Assembly: GCA_050084985.1 (NCBI GenBank)
Contig: JBITNC010000001.1
Span: forward strand, 67,642,001-67,706,000
DNA: 64,000 bases
Direction of reading: 5' to 3'
From: Nageia nagi
Taxonomy: Eukaryota > Pinophyta
Shown: positions 36,461 to 49,127 of the stretch, in pieces
Position numbering within the stretch: position 1 is the first letter of the stretch
Layout: every line of letters begins with the position of its first letter
Notes under the pieces: model-generated
What the model was told of the DNA's origin: nothing
Database searches by the model: none
The model's input: the letters and a program-made list of their open reading frames with translations, nothing else
Translations under genes and position numbers: made by a program

Positions 36461-37099
36461 TATTCTATTTTTGATGATATATATATATAATGTACTTTTA
36501 TTTCTTGTTATTATGGCTCATGTTGCTATGATGATTATGAGGTTATAGTTTCTTGATGTACTACTTAGATTATTTTTATTGTTTGATGGATAGACTGATG
36601 ATATGTTATGGTATTTCTATGATTCTTAATGCATGGTCTTACATTTTATGTATGCTTGAAATTATGATAAAATAACTTATGATGTCATGTTATGTAGATT
36701 ATAATAAACATAATTATCTTTTAATTACTTGATGATGAATAGATGTTGATGATAGATGTAACTTTCAGAATGTATGATGCATAGATATAATTGTGAACTA
36801 TATGATGTATAATTTTGAGGATACTTTTTATAATTTTTAAATAATGATAAAATATATAACATATATCAATAAATTAATTTGATGATGTTACTAATCTCAA
36901 AATTAATTTAATAATAAGTACAATTATAGTTTCCATAAACAATAAATCTAATTTATAATTTTAATAAGTTAAGTTACTTTAAGTTATTGATAACGTGGAA
37001 TAACATAGTTGTTTGAATAACTGATTGATTATAAATTGTAGATAATTAACCTGTTAATTAGTTCAATAATTAATAACATATTTTCTGAATATTTTGCAG
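36461..37099. other. Gene-free AT-rich region after PMD
   Basis: Very AT-rich with many gatgat and ttaat phrases. No coding signal on either strand. Confidence 0.45.
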
Positions 37100-37535
37100 A
37101 ATCAGATGCATCATTTTCCACACTTGGCAATTTTACAATAAAACACTCCACACAACAAACTATACATGAATATCAACTATATCTTGGTTTATTGTATTTT
37201 TTACGGAATCAGAGCTCATCATCTTCCGCACTTGGCAATTTTCTACAATAAACCACTTGACATAATAAACTAATTATTTATGGATATTTATGAACATTAA
37301 CTTTATCTTGATTAGGGGAACAATAAATAATCATTCTTATCCTTTCCAAAGAAAAGCAATTTTAATAATGTTCAAAGGTAATGGATAATAGTAAAAATGG
37401 CTTGACATGACACACTAGTGACTTATGGGTGTATATGAACATTAACTTTATCTTGGTTAGGGGAACAATAAATAATCATTCTTATCATTTCCAAAGAAAA
37501 GAAATTTTAATAATGTTCAATGGTGATGCTATTAT
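37100..37535. repeat. Two direct duplications in T1 3' region
   Basis: First pair: 37100-37165 and 37203-37272, sharing cacttggcaattt and caataaa. Second pair: 37285-37385 and 37435-37535, sharing gaacattaactttatcttg and ggggaacaataaataatc. Both pairs are about 90% or less identical by eye, so they are older than the C2 leader duplication. Confidence 0.82.
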
Positions 37536-37894
37536 CAAGAAGAATGGGTTTAACAAAATGACACAAATGATTTTAAATACAAACAAAATACAAATTATGA
37601 CAAAAGATTAGGTGATTTTAGATTAACGACCAAGTTATTATAACATCTACCTTATCTTCCTTTATCTTAAGATTTAACAACCTAAGATGATATCAAACAA
37701 TATTGTTATATGTTGATAAGAAAATCTATAAACTCCAATGTGTGTAGTGAGATTCATTTCCCTTCTTAGATCATTTGAGATGAAATATGTTAGAGACATT
37801 AATAAGCTAGTCTATCCATATGAAACGTATAGAGGTCCATAGAAAAGAAGGTCGCTAACCAAAATGGATATATCACCACTCGTAAGGTATGCCC

Positions 37895-37995
37895 CATTGC
37901 TAGACAGGCATCCATAGCCCCAATGAGGATTAACCCCTCGATCCTGCTACAACTTTTCTCTACTGCCAGTCAGACGTCCATAGCCCCGGTAGAGG
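37895..37995. other. Paired short hairpins in T1 3' region
   Basis: Two related segments, each with a conserved middle (agacaggcatccatagcccc and gtcagacgtccatagcccc). One is bracketed by cattg/caatg, the other by ctctac/gtagag. The middle is retained while both arms change together. Confidence 0.5.
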
Positions 37996-38469
37996 ATATT
38001 GTAATCACCCAAGAATCATTGTAGCAATTTTTTTTTTATCTCTTTTTTTTTTTTTACTATCAAATGATTCTTGGGTTCGAGATGGAGTGAATGATAGGAT
38101 AGACACATAACTTTCACTCTTAATATCTCTTAGAATGATTTCATTCAAATTCTCTTCGAATTTTTTAATGTCGTAAGTGTTTGGAGTTTATGAATTTTCC
38201 TTCAAACACAAACTTTATGTTTTTCTATCATCTATGGTATATTATTTCTTTATGAAATAAAAGACAAAGTGAATGTAGTGATAACAAGGAGATTATTCTA
38301 AAATGACCTTTTCACACATTACACACTTACTGAATAACCACTTTTACAATGACATGCAACATATATTTACATCATACAAGGGCAGGGCACCCAATTGCCA
38401 AGTGACCTCTAGATGTTTCCATCTAGGTATATTTTATAATTTTATAATTTTTATGTGTTTTATAATTTT

Positions 38470-39708
38470 TCAATTTTTTAGGATTTTATCATTTTTTCTA
38501 AGGAATCTATTCATGACGCGTTCAAATCGAGTTTGAACTGCATCAGGATTAAATGAACAATGTGTTGAACTAAATAAAAAACTAAAATCTAATACCACTT
38601 GATTATGATAAATTTCTGGAACACAATAATCTAAGTGTTCGCATGTTACGATTTGTGTGATTAAGATGATTTGTTCTTGATGTTTTAAAGTCAGGTTGTG
38701 AGTACAATCGACTATTATTTTGGGCTTTTCTATAGGCCACAGAAGATAGAAATATATCATTAAATCATATTCTGAGTTAGGAGAACACCATAACTCAAAG
38801 GCATTGATACAAACAATAACTTGATATCCATTTATTTTGACATCCCAACCGTAAGATTCACGTGTATCATAGAATGTCAAGGCCAATTTTTGTTGTATTT
38901 CTATAGGCATGGAAAAGACATTTGAGTACAAAGGAGTAGGAGCATTACGAATAACTTTCATAAAAAGATCTTTGTCATACCTACTTTCGAACCTCGAAAG
39001 ATAACTTCCATTATTCTATACTCTATGTCTTTTTGATAATTTTTCAATAATCTCATTTCTAACATTTATTTGATTTATCATTTTAAGCTTGGCAATACGA
39101 CAAGCTTGCCTTTTCTCCAATCTTCGTTTCCAAATTGTATGTCGCATTTGCATGCGAGAAAATCTATGAATTTACCTATAGTATTGTTGTGACGTTCTAG
39201 GAGGAAAAGCCACAAAAGTATTTGAAAAATCATAAATCACCCTTTTATGAGGTAGATAATGTAAAATTTCATCCATCCATTCTAGGTTTTTGGTTAATTG
39301 TCTAACGTATTTCAACCTAGCTAAAAGGAGTGAATACTCAGTTAATTGGCAATTTATGACGATTCTCGATATTCCATAAGGCCATTGTAGGCAAAAAATT
39401 GTTATTTCCTGTGATATTCTTTCCATATGGGTGAAATAAATTTGTGGATCTAAAATAATGCTTACTTTGTATCCACAAAAAGTGACTTGCCAACCATTAT
39501 TCATACCACAAAACATATGATATGTTCTTTCATATTGTTCATCAATAGTCAATTGTAAATAATTTAAGAGATTCAAATCAAATCCATGTTTTAATTATGT
39601 CAATGCTAAATCACCTGGATATCTTGGTGGTGGAAATCATACTTGTGGTGGCATTATGCTACCTTCAGCAGATTCCCTTACCAGATTCATCCTTTCTATT
39701 TTAATCAT
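38470..39708 (-). pseudogene. T1 extra sense ORF of unknown family, two-domain repeat
   Basis: A frame of 412 codons from an ATG at 39708, starting 88 bp downstream of the pol stop, in the same direction. It has no frameshift and four stops (at 39637, 39595, 39172 and 39016 in plus coordinates), all one transition from a sense codon. The protein would hold two copies of one domain, about residues 50-178 and 265-412. Each has GW-x-V-x3-GY-x-V (residues 72 and 287), a WP motif followed by I-V-x-[ND]-C, and V-x2-DFS-x2-F near the end. A strongly basic linker (about 185-225) lies between. No signal peptide, membrane segment or nuclease motif is evident. The position is that of an env-like third ORF, but nothing looks like an envelope protein. 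I do not recognise it. Confidence 0.7.
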
Positions 39709-39796
39709 TAACACTTAACAAATATCAACACTTTTATTTATTTATTATTTCAACAATAAAATAAAATGAAAGAAAACTAATGTACACATTTTTTTT

Positions 39797-40870
39797 TTAT
39801 GTATAGAAGAGTCGAAGATGCATGATATTTATAGGTTCATGCTCTTCATTTCCTTCTAAGTATGATAAATGATAAGTTCCTTTACCGAATTTTTTCTTAA
39901 TGATATATGGTCCTAACCAATTTGGAGCAAACTTATCTCTAAGCTATCATTCTATTCGTGAAATTTGTTGATTTTCTTTTAAAAGCAAGTCACCTATTTT
40001 GAACTCACAAATTAGAGCCCTTTTATCAAAAGCTCATTTTATCCTCTCCTAATAAACACGCATATGCTCTAAAGCATTAATACATTTTTTGTCTAATAAT
40101 AATAACTGATCTAAATGAGTCTGTCTTGCTTCTTCATCAAAATTTTGCTTACTTAGACTTACTCTAAGAGATGGTATTTCAAGTTCTATGGGTAGGATGG
40201 CTTCTATTCTATATACCAAAGAGAATGGTTTGCCCCAACAGGAGTGCGTACACTGGTACGATAAGCCCATAAGGATTTTGGTATTTGAATATGCTAATCT
40301 TTATGAGAATCATTTATTATTTTTGCTAAGATGTTCCGAATAGTTTTATTAGTAGCCTCTGCCTGTCCATTGCCTTGTGGATAATATGGAGTGGAAAAAT
40401 TTTGTTTAATTTTATATTTATCACATATTTGTTTTACATCCTTATTTTAAAATTTTTTCTATTATCCATAATTAATTGGTTTGGTACACCAAATCTACAT
40501 ATAATATAATTTTCTATAAAATTTGTGATTCGTGAACTAATGGTGGAAGTCATGGGAATAGCCTCTACCCATTTAGTAAAATATTCAATTGCAGTAATTA
40601 TGAATTTGTGTCCACCAGAAGATGTAGGTGTAATTTGTCCTATTAAATCTAATGCCCATTTAGAGAATGGCCAAAGTGATTGTATAGGATGTAGTTCTTG
40701 AGATTGTTGTGAAAATAAATGAGCATATTGTTGACATTTAAAACATTTTTTAACATATTCACAATAATATTTTTCCATAGTTGGCCAATAATACCCCATT
40801 CGTATTAATCATTTTACAATTGCAACACCATTAAAATGTCCTCCACATGTTCCATCATGGGTGAAGGATA
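39797..40870 (-). pseudogene. T1 integrase
   Basis: Inserts the cDNA into the host genome. The zinc finger is at 40700-40870 (HDGTCGGH, then CFKCQQ). The core has WALDLIG (first Asp), LIMDN (second Asp) and PQGNGQAEATNK near 40340-40390 (Glu), so all three catalytic acids are present. The C-terminal part has KPFSLVYRIEAILPIEL (40150-40240) and GPYIIKK, ending MHLRLFYT at the stop 39797. At least one frame change lies between 40434 and 40270, and stops occur in the tail. Confidence 0.9.
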
Positions 40871-41199
40871 TAGCCTTTTTAACATTATTCCATTCAAGAC
40901 ATCTGAGTAAAATACCATTAAAATTTCATCGATGCAAGATATCCCCTATCAAACAATATTTAGTTGCTTTAATTTTAAAAGCTCATCGTGATGATTTATT
41001 AATGTTTGCAGGAAGAGTTCCAAATTTTAAAAAATCTGTCAATTCTTTGTACCAATTATCTTTATCAATTACATCAATATTTAATACGTTTTTTTCTTCA
41101 TCTTCCTGTTGTAATGATGATTGAGATAATTGAATTATTTCCACTTGAATAGAGGATTTTTTAGGATCTTCTGGGATAAGAGATCCAATAGAAGCCATA

Positions 41200-42256
41200 G
41201 CATCTACAAATCTATTAGATGATCTTGGTGTTGTTTCTATACTAAATTGGTCAAAAAAATTTAATAATTTCTCAACTAACGCTTTATACTAAGGCTCTTT
41301 ACATTGATAAATTCCTTTCACTTGATTGACAATGAGTAAAGAATCTCCAATAATCTTAATTCTTTTAAGTTTTAATTTAATAGCAGTTCTTAATGCTAAA
41401 TCAAAGCTTCATATTCCGCATTATTGTTAGTACAAGGGAATTTTAGTTTAAATGAATATGGTATAGGAATCCCTTGCGGGGTTATAAATACAACACCTGC
41501 TCCACCACCTTGTTCACATTGAGAACCATCAAAGTGTATTGTCATATCCCAATCATCTTCAAGTTCTACAGGTATTTCAATTTCATCTAATTGAAACACC
41601 CCATCATCGAGTAATTCAATGACAAGTGGTTGATTATCTTGCAATGGAGCATCAGCGAGATAATCAACAATTACTTGTCCTTTTATTGACTTTTGTCCAA
41701 TAAAATGTAAATCAAATTCAGTTAAGTGCATTATCCACTTTGCAATACTTGAATTTTGATATGTTTTATTCATCATATATTTCAACGGATCCATTTTAGA
41801 GATGACATATGTTGTATGATTAAGCATATAGTGTCAAAGTTTTTTAGTAGCAAAAACAATAGCAAGACATAATTTTTCCAAATATATATACTTAATCTCG
41901 TAGCTCACTAGGGTTCTACTCAGATAATATATAGCTTTCTCTTTATTGTGTTCATTCTTTTGAGCAAGCATTGTTCCTAAAGCATTTTCAGTAGCAGAGA
42001 TATATAACAAAAAGGGTATAGCTTTTCTTGGTGGACTTAAGATAGGAGGCGATAATAAATACCTTTTAATTTCATCGAATGCATCTTGTTGCTCTTTGCC
42101 CCAATAATATTCTACTCCCTTTTTTAATAATTTTGTAAATGGTTTACATTTATCAGAAAGTTGAGCTATAAACCTTCTAATGGCTTGTAACTTACCCTGT
42201 AAACTTTGTAATTGTTTTAGATTTGCAGGAGGTGGCATGTCTACTACTGCCTTCAC
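41200..42256 (-). pseudogene. T1 RNase H and second (archaeal-type) RNase H
   Basis: The RT-linked RNase H runs about 42256-41700 (YYWGKEQQDAFDEIKRYL, AIYYLSRTL, ATKKL). A second RNase H begins near 41565 with MTIHFDGSQ and continues through NNNAEYEALI (~41400) before stops. The duplicated RNase H between RT and integrase is diagnostic for the Tat lineage. One frame holds most of it, interrupted near 41830 and below 41396. Confidence 0.88.
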
Positions 42257-42280
42257 TTTACTAGGATCTATTTCAATTCC

Positions 42281-43420
42281 TCATCGAGACACAATAAATC
42301 CTAATAATTTTCCTGAAGTTACACCAAAAACACATTTTTTTGGATTTAATCTTACTTTATGTTCTAATAATCTATCTAAGACTTTAATTATATCTTTTCC
42401 ATGATCTACTCGATATTTAGATCTAACCAACAAATCATCGACATAATCTTCTACTATGTCATGCATATAATCATGGAATATATAAGCCATAGCTCTTTGA
42501 TAAGTTGCCCCAACATTTTTCAATCCAAAAGGCATAACTTTATAACAAAAAGTACCCCAAGGAGTTATAAAAGCCATTTTATGTTGATCTTCAGTAGCTA
42601 TTTTTATTTGATTATAACCAAAAAACCCATCCATTAATGATAACATATCATGTCCTGTTGTCGAGTCTACCAAATTATCAATGCTAGATAGAGGGAAATC
42701 ATCTTTAGGACAAGCTTTGTTAAGATCATGAAAATCTATGCATATTCTTATTTTTCCACTTGGTTTTTTCACAGGTACCATATTAGATATCCAATTTGAG
42801 TAATCTATAGGTTGTATAAATTTAGCTTCTAATAATTTTTGGAGTTCTTCTTTTACCATTAATGCTATAGTAGGATGCATTTTACGTAATTTTTGTTTAA
42901 TAGGTTTAGCATCAGGCTTTAATGCTAAATTATGTACTACTAACTTAGGATCTATTCCAGGCATGTCTGCATATGACCATGCAAATGCCTTTTCTCGTTC
43001 TTCTAATAAGGTTATAATTTCTTCTTGTTCATTTTCCGTGAGGTTTTCTGCTAATTGAATAATTTTAGGATTTTGAGGATCATTACTAATATTTATTTCT
43101 AAGACTTTTTCAGTAAGCATATGCGACCCCTCTTCTAATTGATTTGGTACTGGTATCCAGCCATTGTCATTAACACTATATTCTTCATCGTATTCTTGAG
43201 TTTGTTCATTCATGCATACTTGATTTTCATAGGAACCAAGTATGTGATCTACATTTTTGAATTCATGTACCGAAGGATTAGATGATATAAGAGAGAAATC
43301 AACAATTATTTCATCTGTAGAAGTATTGACTATTATTTTGATTAAATTTTTATTTTCGTTAACTTCATCTATTTGTTCATTATTTTGATCTTCAATATCA
43401 TTCTCTTTTATTGTAACCAT
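42281..43420 (-). pseudogene. T1 reverse transcriptase
   Basis: A 379-codon open stretch. The first ~130 residues are an acidic linker. The RT follows, with HPTIALMVKEELQKLLEAKF, SGKIRICIDFHDLNKACPKD, MPFGLKNVGATYQRAM, EDYVDDLLV (active site Y-V-D-D) and RLNPKKCVFG with SGKLLGFIVS. The RT motifs are intact here, but the flanking frames are broken, so the polyprotein is not continuous. Confidence 0.92.
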
Positions 43421-43429
43421 ATTTACGAT

Positions 43430-44129
43430 GGTACATCTGAATATAAAATGATTGATGATTCAACATTTTTATTTATTTTTTCCTATATATGTCTTGGTAA
43501 ACACGGATGATTCTAGAGTGGCTCAATATTGTTAATAAAGAGCATTTTGACACCTTCTAAGACATCCATTTCACTTAATCGTTCTTCTCTTATATCAATA
43601 ATTTCTTGTACTATGGATTCTTTCTCTAAGATTTCTTCATTATAATCCAAATTCTCTTCTCCTAAATTTTCTAATTTAGCACGATTTTCACATTTATTTT
43701 GATAACCTAATCCACTTTTATCAGTGGGATATTGGTATTGTAATTCAATTATCTCTCTTGGACCCTGTTCATATCGACCCAATCCTCGTCCTTACCAATT
43801 ACATTTGTTAAAATAGTTTAAGACAAATGTTATTGAACATGGAAGTAAATATTTCATGTCATTATTGAAATTTTTTTCATATGTTTGATTGGGTATTGTT
43901 GACATAGGATCCCCTATCCCCACATAGATGAACATTATTTGATTAGGTACTTCTCCTAAAGGCACTATTTGTCCAATCACACTAGGTGATTCAGATAATC
44001 TTCCCATTTCTTGTGATGAAGGTATACTAAATACCACATCATCTACATCATATTTCCCATCCCTAAATCCCTTAATTTAACTTTTACTGGATATACGTTA
44101 GATGATTCATTATTGGATGTAGTATTTAC
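43430..44129 (-). pseudogene. T1 protease-RT linker
   Basis: Acidic, low-complexity frames (43513-43782, 43792-44037) joining protease to RT, with frame changes between them. No domain recognised. Confidence 0.5.
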
Positions 44130-44837
44130 TTATTTTGATGAAGAAGTTCCATATTTTTCGTCTAAAGTTTTAGCAACTTTTTCCCAAGTATCTTTATCTT
44201 GTATAACTATATCACCTTTTCCTTTTATGACTTCAGATTGATTCAAACTTTTATTCATCAATATAGTTGATAAATTAGGAGACGGTAAGGTCACTTTATT
44301 TGGATCAAAAATTAAATTACAATGTAAGTAAGGATCTGGATCTTTAAACACACAATGAACTTTATCTTTATAAATGTATTTTAAACATCCATGATAAGTT
44401 GATGGAACAAATTGCATTTCTCTAATCCATGGACATCCTAAAAGAACATTGTATTGTATAATATTTCCTTCAATTATATGTAATAAAGTTTGAACAGTTT
44501 TAGCCCCTACTGTAATCGGTAGCACTATTGATCCCAAAGTTGAACACATTGCATCATTAAACGCCCTAATTTGTAAAGAAGGAGCTAAAATAAGTGAATC
44601 TGATAAATTCAAATTTTTGTATGCAGCATCTAAAATTATATTTATAGCTGAACCTTCATCTATCAGAATTCTTTTAAATAATTTCCCATCTACTTTACCT
44701 ATTATATGTAAAGGTGGATCAAGTCTGCCTGGTCCATCGTTATTTAATTTTTCTTGTTCGTAGAAGGTGATGCTAGGTTGTTGAGATATCCTCAAACTTT
44801 CAATTTGAAATAAATTATCGGGGTTTCTAATATCCAC
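44130..44837 (-). pseudogene. T1 aspartic protease
   Basis: 235 codons. The catalytic motif reads LIDEGSAINI (residues about 58-67), where the family usually has D-G/T-G-S-A, so one position is altered. The second-half motif LLGCPWI is near residue 134. It would release gag and pol products inside the particle. Confidence 0.82.
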
Positions 44838-44997
44838 TTGAATTTCTTATAGAATTTGATTCATAGCCTCCCTATAACTCTCAAACTGTTGTAATAATTC
44901 AAATAAGGTCATCTTAACTGGAGACATTTTTAATTGTCGTTGAAGAGCACCTTTTATTGAAACTTTAGGTTGTTGTGGAAGAGGTATAGGTTGTATA

Positions 44998-47653
44998 TTA
45001 ATTGGGTTTGATATCGATTGATTTTTTTGGATCATCCTGTTTGCTCTGATATTGTTGTGCTCTTATGGCTATACCAATCATATGTATTGAATCATCTATA
45101 GTTCCTATAAATGGTATATCCTTATTATTACATGTATAGTTCATTTGGTTTGGGATGGTTGCCACATTATTAGCCTGATGTGAAGGTAAGAGGTTTTGAT
45201 ATATCCCTAAATTTTGATTTAAAGGCACAACAGGATTATCCACATCTATTTTTTGACTATCTATCAAGTCTTAATTTTATGTTGTAAAGTTCGACATCTA
45301 TTTGTATTATGTCCTTTTTGCCTATGATAATCTAATCATACCATTATCACATAATTTTTTTAAGTATTTCGGCTAATGGTTCTGCTAATGGGGTAAAATT
45401 TCTTTTAGGCTTAGGTTCAACATTTTCTTTCGATTTTTGAAGCTTGACCAGAATCTTCTGTCATAGCTATTTGATTGTTTTGTGGTTGTTTAGTACTGTT
45501 CTCATATTGGTTACCCTTTTTGTATTCTTTTTTCTTGAGCTTTAGTTCTCCATCTTGAATTTTAACTCTTTCTATAACTACTAGCCTGAGCAATAGCTTC
45601 TTCAAAAGTTATATGTTGTTGAATTTAGAGAACACTGGCTATTGGTCTTAAACAAATTTGACTAAATAATTTAACCAATTCCTCTTATGGTATTGTATAA
45701 GGCATACTAGTGAGTATAGCCTGCCATCTTGAGATGTAATCTTGTATAGTTTCATCAGGAAATTGTTGCAATCTTGTAAGATTAGTAATTGAAGATTTTT
45801 CTTTAATATTGATTCTAAAATGTTCAAGAAATTGATTAGCCAATTGTTTGAATGTATATAAACTATGCATAGGTAAACTATTATACCAATCCAAAGCTTG
45901 GCCTGCGAGTGTCATAGGAAATATACGTAACATTAATGAGTCATCATTGGCTATCTGATAACTAGAAAATGTAAATTTTCTCAAATGTTCTTTGGGGTCC
46001 TCTCTTCCTTTAAATGATTCTATTTTAAGAAATTCAAACCTATATGGTAGTTTCTTTTTTGGAACACTTGGATGAATAGGCTCATTGCAAATATTCTTAT
46101 AATTTAAATTTTAAAGTCCTTGAACATTTATTTCTTGATTTATAAAATCCTTCATAAAGTCTTCTAATTCTTTATCGGTTTTATGACCTTGAGTGCGTCT
46201 ATGACATCTTCGAGTATTCAGATCCTTTTTCGAAATTGATCTTGAAGTGTAAGACTCATAGTCAGAAAGAAACTCTGACGGTGGTGAAGACAATATTTTA
46301 AGAGGTGAATGTCATCACGGAATAGGGATTCTAGGAGGTTTTTGGGATATCCCTTTTCCATATAGATCTTTTCCTTTGTAATCAGGTTGTCTTGTTTGAT
46401 TTTGGGTTTGTTCAACCCAAATTTTAATAGAATCTTGCTTTTGTTTATCATATAAATTTTGAAGTTCTAGTTCCTTATCCATTTCCTTTTGTAATAAAAT
46501 GGCTGTCTCTTTATCCATCGCTTCTTGTTTGTCTAAGTAAGGATCTCGATATCTTTGTATTTGACTTCCTTCAGGAGTTTTCGATTTCAAATTCCTTATT
46601 TTTTGATATTCATCCCACTGTCTTTGTTTTTCTTTCTCCATACGTAGATATTGTTCCCTTTTTATTTTTTCATTCTCTAATTCTTTAAGTTGTAATTCCT
46701 GTAAACGAAGTTGAATCTCATGCTCTTTATGAAGTCTTTTCTTTTCTTGTTCCAGGAACTCGTTTCTTTCTTTGTTTGCTTGTTCTTGTTCTATGAATTT
46801 CCTTTTATCTCTAAGAAGTTTATCTTTCATTTATTTTAATTTATTCTCTTGTTCTTGAATTTTAATGAATTCGTCAACTTCCTTTAGAAGATATTGCATC
46901 TCTGCGGCCTTTTTAATATCATCAACATATATTTCTATGAATTTTTGACCAGCTTTTGTTTTACATAATCATCATTCTTTTAGTTCTTCATAAGAAGGTA
47001 TCTCTTCTATTTTGTACTTAGATGTCCTTCTATGTAATCCTTCTTTTGAAGAATAAGATTTCTCCGTTTGCTTCATTGAAGTAGCTCTTTGAGATAAATT
47101 ACTCGTAGGTATTGATACTTCATTTTTTCCTAATTCAAGAGATTTATGAGAAAAAGGAGCTCCCTCCTTTCAGATTAAAGAGCTTACTTTTCAACCATCT
47201 GATAATTGATGAATGACTCTTTCATATTTAACTTTATAAGGCTCAATCTCTGGTACTGCTATAGTTTCGAACCCAAGATTTATCCTCGTCAATTTCTAAG
47301 TTATCATGCCTATGATTTAGTTTTTCGACATCTCCCGGTAAACTAGAAGACATCTTAGGAGTAGCCCTATGATTAGCTAGGCGATGACGAATTTCAATTA
47401 ACTCTTCATCTAACACTTGCATTCTAGCCTTGGTAGTAGGATCTTCTATATTTTGTCTTTGCAATCTAGATTGATCATGACCACAATCCCAATCTTTACC
47501 TACATAACGAAATATCCATGGATCTGATTCATCTAAAGGAGGTGGCCTCCTAACTAAAGATTCTATCAGATCCATATTGTTTAGATCTATTTCTTGTATT
47601 TCAAATGGGTGTTCTCGCATTTTCTTAGCGGTCATACTTCTAGTTTGAACCAT
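44998..47653 (-). pseudogene. T1 gag
   Basis: Starts MVQTRSMTAKK at 47653. A charged N-terminal region leads into a long coiled-coil segment of Glu/Lys/Gln/Arg (46830-46400), and then the retrotransposon gag capsid domain at 45984-45685 (LAGQALDWYNSLP, FKQLANQFLEHF, ETIQDYISRW). Frames change at least three times before the protease. A normal CCHC knuckle is not clear; a damaged one may lie near 45290-45340. Confidence 0.82.
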
Positions 47654-48000
47654 TTTTAGATATCATAAACAAGCATCGTAAACAAGAAACTCTATTTTTA
47701 TCTTTTAGATTATATTTTCAAGAAAACAATTTAATGCACAAACATCCTATATGCAAACTTACTTTTAACAATGTGATTTAATTTTTTCACTTACTTTGAG
47801 GCCTTATGAAATGCATTTAAATAAGTAAAATACACTTATGCATACTACCCTCCCAAACATTCATGTCCATTTACTTATTTTATCTTAATGTGATATAATA
47901 AAAAAGTTTATTTTAAGTGAGTCTTGACCTTAATAAACCCCATTATTCTTTTTAATTATAATGTGATTCATTATCCAACCTCTTAATGATGTTCATTAAC

Positions 48001-48680
48001 CCCTTCCAGCTGTGGAAGTATTATGTGTAATAAATTCCCTCTTCTTACTAGTCACATATCTCTTCGACCTCCAATGGAGTGGTAAGAGCAGACTTGGTAA
48101 GAAGCCATTAAGTGTAGATAAATTAGTTAAGTGAGGTTCAATTACTCCTCCAAGAGTCACATATCCCTTCGACCTCCAATGGAGTGGTAAGGGCAGACAT
48201 CTTTAAGAGTGTTAATGTAAATTTTACCTCTTTCACTTAACTTATTTCTGATCACTTAAGATCGCTTGAAGTGCAAAAGTGAGAGCATACTTTGTTAAGT
48301 GAAAATACTTAATGTATTCGAATCCCTCCAATTCATTAACCTTTTAATATGATTTATACTACCCAAAACCCGATTCATTTACCTTAGGTTCATTCCAAAT
48401 TAAGTGTAATTCATTTACTCCTTCCAATAGTGGAAGTATTAAGTGTAGTAAATTACTTCCTCTTACTAATCACATATCCCTTCGACCTCCATTGGAGTGG
48501 TAAGGGCAGACTTGGTAAGAGGTCATTATGTGTGATAAATTAACCAAATTAAAATTAGTGTGAAAAAAGAGACATTTAATTATTCCTTCTTATCAAGTCT
48601 ATTCTGGTCACCTTAGATCGCATAAAGTGCAAAGGGAGAGCATAAGTAGGCAAGATAAAAAGTATTAATGTGTACGTATC
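48001..48680 (-). repeat. Repeated structured units in T1 leader
   Basis: Three copies (48041-48104, about 48143-48209, 48459-48522) around tcgacctcca. Outer stems pair cttcttac/gtaagaag (copy 1) and cctcttac/gtaagagg (copy 3). Inner stems pair ctctt/aagag (copy 1) and ccctt/aaggg (copies 2 and 3). A further small hairpin, cttcca/tggaag, precedes copies 1 and 3 with different loops (gctg, atag). Both sides of stems change together while the intervening sequence is conserved. Confidence 0.75.
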
Positions 48681-48869
48681 CTTAACCCAAAAGAATAAAA
48701 ACAAACAACATTATTCATAACATACATTAAATAAAAATGCATTTAAAGTTTTGCTACCCATTTTATACATGCACTCTAAGAAAAGAGATCACATGAAATT
48801 TTACCGACTGTCATTTTAAATGCCTACTTACATTTACTGTATTTACATCAGATTAGAAAACATACCAAT

Positions 48870-48957
48870 TTTATAGTGATTGTTGACAATTTTACAGCGA
48901 TCGTTGGCAATTTTAGAACTATCGATTGCGATTTTGGTATGATCGTTGACGATCCAA
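48870..48957. repeat. GATC-type inverted repeats in T1 leader
   Basis: Four degenerate units, the last a perfect GATCGTTGACGATC near 48942. This is the same motif as beside the PMD gene at the other end of the element. Confidence 0.7.
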
Positions 48958-49107
48958 AAAAAACCAAAAAACAAAAACAAAACAACAGATCAAATAGATT
49001 AAGTTAGTTTCTAATTCCACAAGATACAAATAGATTTAAAAATATAATTAAAACAATATGTAATTGATCCAATTTTTTGCTTCAATTCTCTAAATGCATG
49101 CAAGGGG

Positions 49108-49127
49108 CCCTCCTTCTAGTGCCAGAT
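49108..49127 (-). other. Candidate primer-binding site of T1
   Basis: Just inside the 5' LTR the minus strand reads atctggcactagaagg. A TGG start two or three bases from the LTR fits a tRNA-CCA primer site, but it is not the initiator-Met type, and I cannot name the tRNA. Confidence 0.5.

Larger units (their letters stand above)
47654..49106 (-). other. T1 leader
   Basis: About 1.45 kb without a protein frame, between the primer site and gag. It holds two related blocks with hairpins (48001-48330 and 48410-48680) and a cluster of GATC-type inverted repeats (48870-48957). Confidence 0.7.

Noticed and set aside
38470-39708. Envelope-like protein
   Set aside because: The position fits, but there is no signal peptide, transmembrane segment or glycosylation-rich ectodomain.
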